Shown: in pieces, positions 1 through 7,203 of the stretch
Layout of the letters: each line of letters starts with the position of its first letter
How positions within the stretch are numbered: position 1 is the stretch's first letter
NCBI GenBank assembly: GCA_021740045.1
Contig: JAIPAP010000049.1
Span: 1 to 32,525, forward strand
Length of the DNA: 32,525 bases
From: Bacteroidales bacterium
GTDB taxonomy: Bacteria; Bacteroidota; Bacteroidia; Bacteroidales; JAIPAP01
Direction: 5' to 3'
Notes under the pieces: generated by a model
What the model was told of the DNA's origin: nothing
Seen by the model: only the letters and a program-made list of their open reading frames with translations
Databases searched by the model: none
Program-made: the position numbers and the translations under genes

Positions 1-917
1 ATCAGTATGTGGGCGAATGGCACGTGCTGCCCATTGGATTGCATGCGGACTTTATAAACCATGTGAACGTAAAATATTACCTGGTTGAAAAAGCCGACAT
101 CAAGCCCAGCCTGAAAAAGCGAAACAAATTCCAGCATAAAGGACATTTTGGCCATGCCTTATTGGTTGCCGGAGCCTATGGCAAAACGGGAGCGGCGGTG
201 TTGGCGGCCAAAGCTTGCCTGCGAACCGGTCCAGGCTTATTGACCACCCATATCCCAAAGGCCGGTTATCCCATCATCCAAACAGCCGTACCCGAAGCCA
301 TGACAGTGATCGACAGCTCGGAACACATCTTTAGTGAAACCGGCGATATTGCACCTTTTAATGCCATCGGTGTCGGACCAGCGATTGGTATGGAAAAGCA
401 AACTCAAAATGCCCTGAAGCTCTTGATCCAAAACAGTTCAGTTCCCCTGCTCTTCGATGCCGATGCCATCAACATTTTGGGCGAAAACAAAACCTGGATT
501 TCCTTTGTGCCCAAGGGCAGCATTTTCACACCTCATCCTAAAGAATTTGAGCGACTCACCGAAAAAGCTGCCAATGACTTTGAGCGTAATCAACTGCAAC
601 GCGAATTTGCTGTGAAATATGGGGTTTATGTGGTATTAAAAGGCTATCACACCTCGGTAGCCTGCCCTGATGGCAGTTGTTATTTCAATACTACCGGCAA
701 TCCCGGTATGGCCACTGGTGGCAGCGGTGATATCCTTACCGGCATCATCCTCGGGTTTATGGCGCAGGGTTATTCGCCCAAGGAATCGGCTATCATCGGC
801 GTGTATCTTCACGGGCTGGCCGGAGACCTGGCAGCCGAAGAAAGAGGGTATGAAGCCTTGATCCCTTCTGATATGGTGGAGATGCTGGGAGCGGGATTTA
901 AGATATTGAAAGAGTAG
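1..917 (+). CDS. nnr: Bifunctional NAD(P)H-hydrate epimerase/dehydratase, C-terminal part (partial at the left edge)
   Basis: The enzyme repairs damaged hydrated NADH/NADPH. The C-terminal ribokinase-like NnrD domain is the ADP/ATP-dependent (S)-NAD(P)H-hydrate dehydratase, and the N-terminal YjeF/NnrE domain epimerises the R form. The reading frame is open to the left edge and enters with the end of an epimerase-like domain (LPIGLHADFI), so the first 8 bases belong to the gene and the GTG at position 9 is not the true start. Dehydratase hallmarks follow in order: a GAYGKTGA glycine-rich stretch, FTPHPKEFERL, and the ATP/substrate motif TGNPGMATGGSGDILTG near residues 225-241 of the visible part. 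The end is intact (TAG at 915-917). The gene is convergent with the next one across a shared hairpin. The family call is firm; the missing N-terminus cannot be judged. Confidence 0.93.
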   Translation, partial: QYVGEWHVLPIGLHADFINHVNVKYYLVEKADIKPSLKKRNKFQHKGHFGHALLVAGAYGKTGAAVLAAKACLRTGPGLLTTHIPKAGYPIIQTAVPEAMTVIDSSEHIFSETGDIAPFNAIGVGPAIGMEKQTQNALKLLIQNSSVPLLFDADAINILGENKTWISFVPKGSIFTPHPKEFERLTEKAANDFERNQLQREFAVKYGVYVVLKGYHTSVACPDGSCYFNTTGNPGMATGGSGDILTGIILGFMAQGYSPKESAIIGVYLHGLAGDLAAEERGYEALIPSDMVEMLGAGFKILKE

Positions 918-958
918 CGGAAGGAATTCTGCAACATCGCATATTCATGAATAAAAAA

Positions 959-988
959 CCCCGCCGCAATACATGGCTGCCGACGGGG
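959..988. terminator. Bidirectional terminator between nnr and the 528-aa gene
   Basis: CCCCG at 959-963 pairs with CGGGG at 984-988, and the stem continues after one mismatch. An A-run lies on the left and another (989-994) on the right, so the hairpin can serve both convergent genes, whose stop codons lie about 40 bases either side. Confidence 0.6.
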
Positions 989-1021
989 AAAAAATCTAAT
1001 TTATAAATTCTTTATAAGGCA

Positions 1022-2608
1022 TTACGGATAGATCAATTCTCCGTTTTCACTCATTTTGATCAGGTAGAATTCGCCGGGAACAGCATCGCCGATGTTGTTA
1101 ACCCATTCTCCACCAACCTTATGGAGCATGTTGCCTTCTTCATCCCTGGCAAATACGAAAATACCGTTGATAACTGATTCAAAGGCTATCTCTGCATCCA
1201 TAGGTTGTTGCGGCAGGTAGCTGGCAAAATTATAACCGGTTTCCATCAGGAGCGGGGTTGATTTATCCATCGCCTGACCCTCAAGTGTAATGGTGGCAGA
1301 ACCGGACATACCATCAATCTTGATCAGGTAGCCTTCTTCGGTATTCCATTCACCGATACCATTCACCCATTCTCCTCCAATTTTCTGGAGCATATTACCG
1401 TCTTCATCACGGACAAATTGAAGGTTCTCATTTAATATGTTTGAAAGAACCTCGGTCATATCCGGATTGTCGGGAATAATGTAGGATGAAACAAAATTGT
1501 AGCCGTTTTCGACGGTTACATCCTGTGATTCGGCTGTGGAAGCTTCTTCGAGGGCACAGAGTTCATCCACCCAGAATTCCTGTCCGCCCAGGCGAATGTT
1601 GTTGACTTCACCGGTTAGGGTTACCTCACCCCGTATTCCACCGGGAATGGAAGTAGTGGTTACCGTATAAGTCACTCCCGGAGCAATGTTGGTAGGCGCC
1701 GAAGCAAGTTCCCCTATATACAGGTCACCATCATTCACCTGGAAGTTTTCAAATCCACCGTAATCGGAAAATTCAAACGTTACCTGGTTGATGGTAGCCC
1801 CAACATCACCCACAGCAAAATCAACAGAAATATTATCGAGGTTAAGCGCCTGCAGATGGCCCATATTATCCATGGCATTACCAACCTCAGCTCTAACGAA
1901 AGCATTGTAATTATTACCGTCGGTGAATTCTGCAAGGATCACGGGGATACCCGATTCATTAAAAGCCACATCGCCCGGCGTGTTACCATAGTTGTTGCCC
2001 CATTTGGTTCCTGCGGTCAATGGCTCGTGAGTAACGCTGTAATCGCATTCACTCACACAAAGTTCATCAAGCCAGAATTCCTGGCCTCCAATATGAACAC
2101 TCTGTACCTCTCCGGTTAGGGTTACGATACCGTATACCCAATTACCATATGAATAGGTTACCACATCAAAGGTAACACCGGGCGCAATATTGGTGGGCGC
2201 TGATGTCAGTTCACCAATATAAAGGTCGCCGTTGTTGACTTTAAAATTCTCAAATCCTCCGTAATCGGCAAACTCAAATCTTACCTTGTTTGCACTGGAA
2301 GATGCTGAGCTTACCTCATAATTCATAGCAATGTTATCCAGTAATATCGAATTTCCGTTCCCGAAAACAACGCCGGCCGTATCGATCTCGGCTCTGTCGA
2401 ATGCCGTGTAATTGTTTCCATCGGTGAATTCCTGGAGTACCAGTGGAATACCCGATTCGGTGAAGGCTATATCTCCGGGAGAATCACCAAAGTTGCCACC
2501 CCATTGGGTTCCCAAAGATTGGTTATCGTGAGTTACCGAATAGTCACATTGTCCGTAAACTAATTGCGCAGCAAGCAATACCGTAAATAAAAGTAATACT
2601 CTTTTCAT
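1022..2608 (-). CDS. Secreted protein with two copies of a 165-residue domain and a tandem C-terminal module; function unknown
   Basis: I do not recognise a named family. The 528-residue product starts with a clean type I signal peptide (about residues 1-20, ending VYGQ). Two homologous domains follow at about 21-186 and 188-352. Each begins CDYSVTH, carries PGD(I/V)AF.ESGIP, DGNNY.AF.RAE, YGGFENF.VN.GDLYIGE and SAPTNIAPGV, and ends GGQEFW.DELC. The spacing of the cysteines and the aromatic, acidic content suggest a beta-sandwich, perhaps carbohydrate-binding (inference). Residues 363-448 and 453-528 are two copies of another module with a GNML.K(I/V)GGEWVN.IG core, also found at the end of the 1034-aa protein at 8702-11806. 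There is no T9SS sorting domain and no catalytic motif. It stands alone, with about 255 bp of AT-rich DNA upstream. Confidence 0.75.
   Translation of the reverse strand: MKRVLLLFTVLLAAQLVYGQCDYSVTHDNQSLGTQWGGNFGDSPGDIAFTESGIPLVLQEFTDGNNYTAFDRAEIDTAGVVFGNGNSILLDNIAMNYEVSSASSSANKVRFEFADYGGFENFKVNNGDLYIGELTSAPTNIAPGVTFDVVTYSYGNWVYGIVTLTGEVQSVHIGGQEFWLDELCVSECDYSVTHEPLTAGTKWGNNYGNTPGDVAFNESGIPVILAEFTDGNNYNAFVRAEVGNAMDNMGHLQALNLDNISVDFAVGDVGATINQVTFEFSDYGGFENFQVNDGDLYIGELASAPTNIAPGVTYTVTTTSIPGGIRGEVTLTGEVNNIRLGGQEFWVDELCALEEASTAESQDVTVENGYNFVSSYIIPDNPDMTEVLSNILNENLQFVRDEDGNMLQKIGGEWVNGIGEWNTEEGYLIKIDGMSGSATITLEGQAMDKSTPLLMETGYNFASYLPQQPMDAEIAFESVINGIFVFARDEEGNMLHKVGGEWVNNIGDAVPGEFYLIKMSENGELIYP
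1553..2548 (-). repeat. Internal duplication within the 528-aa gene (two ~165-residue units)
   Basis: Unit A spans about 2051-2548 and unit B about 1553-2047 (residues 21-186 and 188-352). They share long identical stretches such as GDLYIGEL and SAPTNIAPGV. Both strands of sequence comparison by eye show clear homology with some divergence, so this is an old in-frame tandem duplication. Confidence 0.8.
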
Positions 2609-2863
2609 AACATTCTTTGCTTTTTAATTAGTAATCCATTCCTACTCTTATTAAAAATGTCAACAATAAAATGGTAGTTTTGATCAATTGATATGTTAGT
2701 AAATAGCTGTTTATATGTTAATTAGGTGTTAAACTATGTTAATAGAATGTTAAAGCATATAAACACTTATTAAAATTATTTAAGTATAAGAATTACAAAA
2801 ATATTGGTTGATTGTAATGATGCTTTTGAAAAAGACGATTTTTAATGGCAGCGGCATGATCCA

Positions 2864-3256
2864 TTAGCAGGTTCCGTGAGCCAGGAGTGCCACCGGTTTA
2901 CCTTTCCGGTGTAATTCATTATAAATACGGCAAGCCTCGGGCGTCTTTTCCAAAATAACTTCGCTAATGCCATTAGCCTTAATATAATCACTAACCGAAT
3001 CGGGGCATTCAAGGCCTCCGTATGCTCCCATTCCAATGATAAGGGTTTCTACATCGTTACGGAAAACTCCGGTGATCATCTCGGGGGTTAGCATATGCCC
3101 CTTACGCTCTTCCCATTCCGATATACCTACAGGGGTTATACGAATATCTTTTCCGGCACCGGCTTTCCTACCACCCTCTTTGTAGTGTTCCTCTCCATTG
3201 ATGACGAATTTTCCGAATTCATAGGCCTCAATTGGCCCTTGTTTATCAGTAAACAT
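2864..3256 (-). CDS. Mth938-like (DUF498/NDUFAF3-type) domain protein
   Basis: This small cytosolic protein (130 aa) matches the Mth938-like fold by pattern: an N-terminal I.AYEFGKFVINGE segment, a central region ending LIIGMGAYGGLECPDSVSDYI, then EVILEKTPEACRIYNEL and a closing VALLAHGTC. The family is widespread and includes the mitochondrial complex I assembly factor NDUFAF3, but bacterial members have no settled role and I assign none. The length is normal for a single-domain member. It lies between the 528-aa gene and ricT on the same strand, with 178 bp to ricT, so it probably has its own promoter. A 17-nt dyad sits about 36 bp upstream of the start. The AHGTC C-terminal end with a terminal cysteine is a feature I cannot interpret. 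Confidence 0.75.
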   Translation of the reverse strand: MFTDKQGPIEAYEFGKFVINGEEHYKEGGRKAGAGKDIRITPVGISEWEERKGHMLTPEMITGVFRNDVETLIIGMGAYGGLECPDSVSDYIKANGISEVILEKTPEACRIYNELHRKGKPVALLAHGTC

Positions 3257-3291
3257 ATTTATCCTATTTTATGTGATTACACAAAATAAGC

Positions 3292-3308
3292 ATTTCCAGG
3301 CTGGAAAT
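3292..3308. promoter_or_regulatory. Perfect 8+1+8 inverted repeat upstream of the Mth938-like gene
   Basis: The dyad is ATTTCCAG, one central base, then CTGGAAAT. It begins 36 bp upstream of the ATG at 3256, next to CAAAATAA (3282-3289), a 7-of-8 match to the complement of the -7 consensus TAnnTTTG. The position would suit an operator, but no binding protein can be named. Confidence 0.3.
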
Positions 3309-3434
3309 CAAGTGAAATTTTTCCGTATCAATTAGGATGTAGTATGTAAGCGGCCTCATTTCGTGGGTTGTAGCTCGTAGTGGAATAACTGATTGGCTGA
3401 ATGAATGATTGTTTTCAATAACACATTCACAACA

Positions 3435-4451
3435 CTAATAGCTACCGTCAATCTTTTCTTCCCGCTCAATAGCCGGTTTTTTACCCCGTTTATTCTGATC
3501 GATGAATTCTCTGACTTCATCCAGGGTTAAAACAACCGGATTATCCATACTTTGCTTTGAGTAAGAATACCAAATCCGTTTGTGCAGTATATCACGTTTA
3601 TGGGGATAAATTTTTCCATTGGCGGTTTCCAGTTCCAGCAGCACCTTGGGGAATTCCTCCCATGATTCGATATAATTTTCAAGCTCATAAAGCAGGCAAC
3701 ACTTTAATTTGCCACACTGACCTGCCAATCGTTGGGCATTAGGAGGTAGGTCCTGGATTTTGGAAGCCTCCAGTGTTACCGAATCAAAATCGGTGCGCCA
3801 GGTTGAACAGCAAAGTTCACGCCCGCAGGAACCTATACCTCCAATTAAGCCCGACTCCTGTCGTGAGCCAATCTGCTTCATCTCAACACGAATATTAAAC
3901 TCATCGGAAATAAGCTTGATCAATTTCCTGAAATCAACCCGTCCATCGGCCGTATAATAAAATATGGCCTTGGTGTTATCGCCCTGGAACTCCACATCAC
4001 TTAGTTTCATTTCCAAACCCTGTTCCTTAATAATCTGGCGAGTTTTTAGTTTAACTTTTTCCTCCCTGTCCTTGGCTTGTTTCCAGGTAGTGATATCCGA
4101 GGGGTTCGACTTTCGGTATATTTTCCTGAAGACATAGCTATCCTTTGATTTTACTTTTAACCCGAATTGTTTTCCGGCCAAACGCCCGGTAAGAGAAACA
4201 ATCCCGATGTCGTGTCCCGGGTATGCTTCAACAGTAACCACATCGCCGCGCGACAAGGACAATCCTTTGGTATTTTCGCAAAACAGTTTACGGGTATTCT
4301 TGAACCGTACCTCCACTATACCGCTTTCGCCGGAAGTATCGGGTATATTACTAAGCCAATCGTGTGTATTGAGTTTTCCATTCTTTCTGTCAAATGCCAG
4401 CACTTCATCATAAAAGCTGGTCTTATTCATTGTGCAACTTGAGCATCCCAT
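3435..4451 (-). CDS. ricT: RicT/YaaT-type PSP1 domain protein
   Basis: This is a PSP1 C-terminal-domain protein of the RicT (YaaT) family. In Bacillus, RicT works with RicA and RicF in an Fe-S-containing complex affecting RNA processing and development; the role in Bacteroidota is not established. The start MGCSSC is supported by the cysteine-rich opening typical of the family. Cysteine pairs recur in GSCGRELCCSTW and GQCGKLKCCLLYELENY (about residues 215-260), which are hallmark PSP1 sequences. The 338-aa length is somewhat short compared with Bacteroidota homologues that carry long charged C-terminal tails; this one ends soon after the PSP1 core with a basic/acidic tail. It is monocistronic by spacing. 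An exact -7-like element lies 39 bp upstream of the ATG. Confidence 0.85.
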   Translation of the reverse strand: MGCSSCTMNKTSFYDEVLAFDRKNGKLNTHDWLSNIPDTSGESGIVEVRFKNTRKLFCENTKGLSLSRGDVVTVEAYPGHDIGIVSLTGRLAGKQFGLKVKSKDSYVFRKIYRKSNPSDITTWKQAKDREEKVKLKTRQIIKEQGLEMKLSDVEFQGDNTKAIFYYTADGRVDFRKLIKLISDEFNIRVEMKQIGSRQESGLIGGIGSCGRELCCSTWRTDFDSVTLEASKIQDLPPNAQRLAGQCGKLKCCLLYELENYIESWEEFPKVLLELETANGKIYPHKRDILHKRIWYSYSKQSMDNPVVLTLDEVREFIDQNKRGKKPAIEREEKIDGSY

Positions 4452-4489
4452 AGCAAGCTTTCCTCATCTGTTAACATATTTATCTTTTG

Positions 4490-4517
4490 CAAATTTACTA
4501 TTTATAACTTATCCAAA
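4490..4517 (-). promoter_or_regulatory. Candidate ricT promoter (Bacteroidota type)
   Basis: Read on the minus strand, 4497-4490 is TAAATTTG, an exact match to the -7 consensus TAnnTTTG. TTTG at 4517-4514 could be the -33 element, though the 16-bp spacer is shorter than the usual 19-21. The ATG at 4451 is about 39 bp downstream. Confidence 0.35.
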
Positions 4518-4761
4518 TAATAACATATTACACTTATTGAATTATTTAAACTGTTAACATGCTCATCTCGTGTATGTTTGGCGTTCATTCTAAACTATGA
4601 TCGATTAAACGTATTTAATATCTGTTATTACTGTTGAATATGTTCCCAATGATCTGCGCTCGCTTCACAGCTTTTTTAGCATCTTAGTATTGTACCATAA
4701 CCATTGGAAGTTCAATTTGGAGCGCCTCAAAGCAATTTCAGTTAATTTATAACCAATGTAG

Positions 4762-4914
4762 AGGATTCCACCTCATTTTTTGCATTCTAATTGGAAAGGA
4801 ATTGTTGAAACAATTGGCGTAGCTATCTTAATGGATGGAGGGCCTTCTGTGGTTTATGGTTCGCGAGCACTTGAGGCCGTGAAAGAGTTTGAGGAAAAGG
4901 GCCTCGATGTATAA
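4762..4914 (+). pseudogene. Possible C-terminal remnant of an unidentified gene
   Basis: A stop-to-stop frame with no plausible start reads as ordinary protein in its last ~36 residues. It includes GVAILMDGG, VVYGSRALEAV and EFEEKGLDV before a TAA at 4912-4914. The amphipathic end with alternating E/K and V/L looks like a folded C-terminus, unlike the surrounding DNA. The start of the frame (RIPPHFLHSNW...) is less convincing. A terminator-like hairpin follows at 5000-5023 on the same strand. It could be what is left of a deleted gene, or chance. I cannot name the family. Confidence 0.3.
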
Positions 4915-4999
4915 TGAAAATGAAAACGATCCATTAAGTATCCAAAGGTTTTTCATGTGCGGTAGATTTCGCTTCCTATTATTGACCCATAAACTCAGG

Positions 5000-5023
5000 G
5001 AGTGTGGTCTGCCGCACTCTTTT
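5000..5023 (+). terminator. Rho-independent terminator-like hairpin downstream of the remnant
   Basis: GAGTGTG (5000-5006) pairs with CGCACTC (5013-5019), seven pairs including one G-U, with a 6-nt loop, followed by TTTT (5020-5023). No intact plus-strand gene lies upstream for it to serve. Confidence 0.45.
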
Positions 5024-5308
5024 GTGGTTCTTTCCCGGATAGAATCATTGTTGTACCTCAACTTAACTACATCATACCCCCTACCCTTCCATAATTACAA
5101 TCTGTTTATCAATATTTTACACAAATCAAGTGAATATCAACCAGCTACTCCATTTATATTAGTAATTTATACCTCTGTAAACAGGTGGAAATTCCCTTTA
5201 AAAACCTTATTTTAGCTTAGTTATTTACCGGGCCATGAGTTCGTAAATAGGTATAAATCAGGTAGGAAAATATAGTAGTCAGTAGGTTTTAATCATAAAA
5301 CAAGCATT

Positions 5309-6769
5309 ATGAAAGACAAGAAGTACAATAAGGGATTTGTGATTTTAACAGCGGCCATTGTCGCTTTTGGAGGATTGTTATTCGGATTTGACACCGGCGT
5401 AATTTCTGGGGCATTGCTTTTGATAAAGCAAGACCCGGCACTTGCAATTAACGGAATGCCCGAATTACCAGAACGCATTCAAGAATGGATCGTTAGTATT
5501 ACGGTACTTGGCGCTGCCATAGGAGCTATGAGCAGTGGCCGTATATCTGATAAACTGGGGCGAAAGAAAATTATCATCATTACGGCTTTTATCTTTGCCG
5601 CGGGCTCCATTGGCCTGGCATTAGCCAATTCGGTAGCTCTTTTGATCATTTGGCGTTTTATTGTAGGTATCGCCATTGGAGTGGCTTCATATACCGTTCC
5701 GCTTTACATCTCGGAAGTCTCACCATCTCATGCACGAGGGGCCTTGGTTTCCATTAACCAGTTAGCCATTACCGTAGGTATTTTTGCCTCTTACCTGGTT
5801 GATCTTGGCTTTGCCGAAGTCGCCGAAGGATGGCGGTGGATGTTTATCGTGGGTCTGGTTCCCTCATTAATTCTGGGTATTGGTATGTTTTTCCTTCCCG
5901 AAACACCCCGTTGGTTATTAACCAATAATGAAGAAGATAATGCCCGCAAGGTTGTCAATAAGGTGGGTGAACCCAATCCCGAAAAGATCATCGATGATAT
6001 TAAAGTAAGCCTGAAGAAAGAAGGCAAACAACTTTCAACCCGAAAAGCTTTGTCGGCAAAGTGGGTAAGACCGGCACTGATCATCGGTATAGGAGTTATG
6101 TTATTCCAGCAATTTGTTGGTATAAACACCATCATTTACTACAGCCCAACGATATTCGAGATGGCCGGTTTTGGTGCTGAAAGCGGCAGCCCGGTTTACG
6201 ATGCCATTCTCCCCTCCCTTCCCATTGGGGCGATTAATGTGATTTTTACCATAGTCGCCATCTTCCTGGTTGATAAATGGGGACGAAAACCCTTGCTTTA
6301 CCTTGGGTTGATAGGCATGGTACTGGCGCTTGTTGCCCTGGGTATAGGTTTTACTTTCCACGAAAGCATTAGTTCCAGCACATTAAGGTATATTGCATTC
6401 ATCAGTATGATCATTTACATACCCTTCTTTGCCATTAGCCTTGGTCCAATAGCCTGGCTGCTGATCTCGGAAGTTTATCCCACCAAGATCAGGGGCGTGG
6501 GGATGAGTATCGCCACTATGGTAAACTGGCTGGCAAACTTCGTTGTAGCCAATACATTCCTTAGCCTGGGTAAGATCACCACCGGACAAATGCCTGCCCC
6601 AACCGGCGATGATATGATTACCAATCCTGGCGGTGCCTTTTTTATCTATGCAGTGATCGGTATCCTGGGGTTGATCTTTGTGTACAGCTATATACCTGAA
6701 ACCAAAGGGCATACACTGGAAGAGATCGAGCAGCACTTCCAGGCCGGGAAGCATCCGAAGGAGCTATAG
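5309..6769 (+). CDS. MFS sugar:proton symporter (sugar porter family, XylE/GLUT-like)
   Basis: This inner-membrane monosaccharide transporter (486 aa) has about 12 hydrophobic segments. Sugar-porter signatures appear in order: FGFDTGVISGALLLI in TM1, GRISDKLGRKK at residues 77-87 (loop 2-3), RGALVSINQL, PETPRWL after TM6, the sugar-contact motif QQFVGINTIIYYSP in TM7, DKWGRKPLL in loop 8-9, and PETKGHTLEEIE at the C-terminus. The length is typical. Glucose, xylose and galactose porters cannot be told apart by eye; glucose is inferred because the adjacent locus would release glucose from a beta-glucan. It is convergent with that locus, so it is not in its operon but may belong to its regulon. 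The start MKDKKYNKGF fits the family; only weak ribosome-binding sequence precedes it. Confidence 0.92.
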   Translation: MKDKKYNKGFVILTAAIVAFGGLLFGFDTGVISGALLLIKQDPALAINGMPELPERIQEWIVSITVLGAAIGAMSSGRISDKLGRKKIIIITAFIFAAGSIGLALANSVALLIIWRFIVGIAIGVASYTVPLYISEVSPSHARGALVSINQLAITVGIFASYLVDLGFAEVAEGWRWMFIVGLVPSLILGIGMFFLPETPRWLLTNNEEDNARKVVNKVGEPNPEKIIDDIKVSLKKEGKQLSTRKALSAKWVRPALIIGIGVMLFQQFVGINTIIYYSPTIFEMAGFGAESGSPVYDAILPSLPIGAINVIFTIVAIFLVDKWGRKPLLYLGLIGMVLALVALGIGFTFHESISSSTLRYIAFISMIIYIPFFAISLGPIAWLLISEVYPTKIRGVGMSIATMVNWLANFVVANTFLSLGKITTGQMPAPTGDDMITNPGGAFFIYAVIGILGLIFVYSYIPETKGHTLEEIEQHFQAGKHPKEL

Positions 6770-6773
6770 GCAT

Positions 6774-6836
6774 AGGGCACAGAGCGAAGGGCATAGAGCC
6801 TAGAGCTTAGAGCGAAGAGTGCAGAGCTAAGGGTGC
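6774..6836 (+). repeat. Nine tandem copies of a degenerate heptamer, AGRGYNN
   Basis: Units start at 6774, 6781, 6788, 6795, 6802, 6809, 6816, 6823 and 6830, exactly 7 bp apart. Every unit fits A-G-(A/G)-G-(C/T)-N-N. A degenerate unit at 6760 in the same phase suggests the array begins inside the last codons of the symporter gene. The repeat lies right behind the stop codon (6767-6769). Confidence 0.85.
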
Positions 6837-6966
6837 TGCGTTAACTCAACCTAGAGGGGCATTCCTTATGAATATACAAAAGAATGAGTGATCGAAGGTA
6901 TTGAGCAAAAAAACACCTGGGTGGCGAGAGATAAGTAGACCATTTGTTTTTAACGCGAGAATTGAT

Positions 6967-6997
6967 TAAGGCGGGTAATAATCCGCCTTATTTTTTT
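6967..6997 (+). terminator. Rho-independent terminator of the symporter gene
   Basis: TAAGGCGG (6967-6974) pairs perfectly with CCGCCTTA (6983-6990), with an 8-nt loop, followed by seven Ts (6991-6997). It lies about 200 bp after the symporter stop codon, beyond the heptamer repeats. Confidence 0.85.
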
Positions 6998-7062
6998 GGA
7001 TGAACTGGGATATCGCTAAGCAAATCATTATTATCTATAACTTTGCCACGCCGCACAGAAAA

Positions 7063-7090
7063 GCGGCGCCCCGGAAATCCGGGACGCCGC
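7063..7090 (-). terminator. GC-rich terminator at the end of the PUL operon
   Basis: Arms at 7063-7074 and 7079-7090 form a 12-bp stem with one mismatch and an AAAT loop. On the minus strand it is followed by TTTT, and it lies about 115 bp after the last PUL gene's stop codon at 7204. Confidence 0.7.
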
Positions 7091-7203
7091 ACCCAATCAA
7101 CACATCATCCTAAACCTACAATTGCTGTCTAACAAAAAAATCAGGATTTACAGCTTGATTATTTTGCGGGTACCAATCAAATGATGCTCATCATAAACCT
7201 CAA

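Larger units (their letters stand above)
4452..5308. other. 857-bp gap between ricT and the symporter gene
   Basis: AT-rich sequence without a convincing complete gene. It contains the ricT promoter candidate at its left end, a short reading-frame remnant at 4762-4914, and a plus-strand terminator-like hairpin at 5000-5023. The last ~280 bp before the symporter should hold its promoter, but I found no exact TAnnTTTG match there. The open frames at 4828-5061 (-) and 4889-5215 (+) look non-coding in composition. Confidence 0.6.
6770..7203. other. 434-bp gap between convergent symporter and PUL operon ends
   Basis: Contains the heptamer array, about 130 bp in which I see nothing (6837-6966), then two strong terminators, one per direction. 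No reading frame in it looks coding. Confidence 0.7.

Noticed and set aside
1-11. GTG at position 9 as the start of the Nnr gene
   Set aside because: The frame is open to the window edge and begins within conserved sequence, so the gene is cut by the window rather than starting here.
4889-5215. Plus-strand frame of 108 codons in the ricT-symporter gap
   Set aside because: It crosses the terminator-like hairpin, and its composition is not protein-like, so it is treated as chance.
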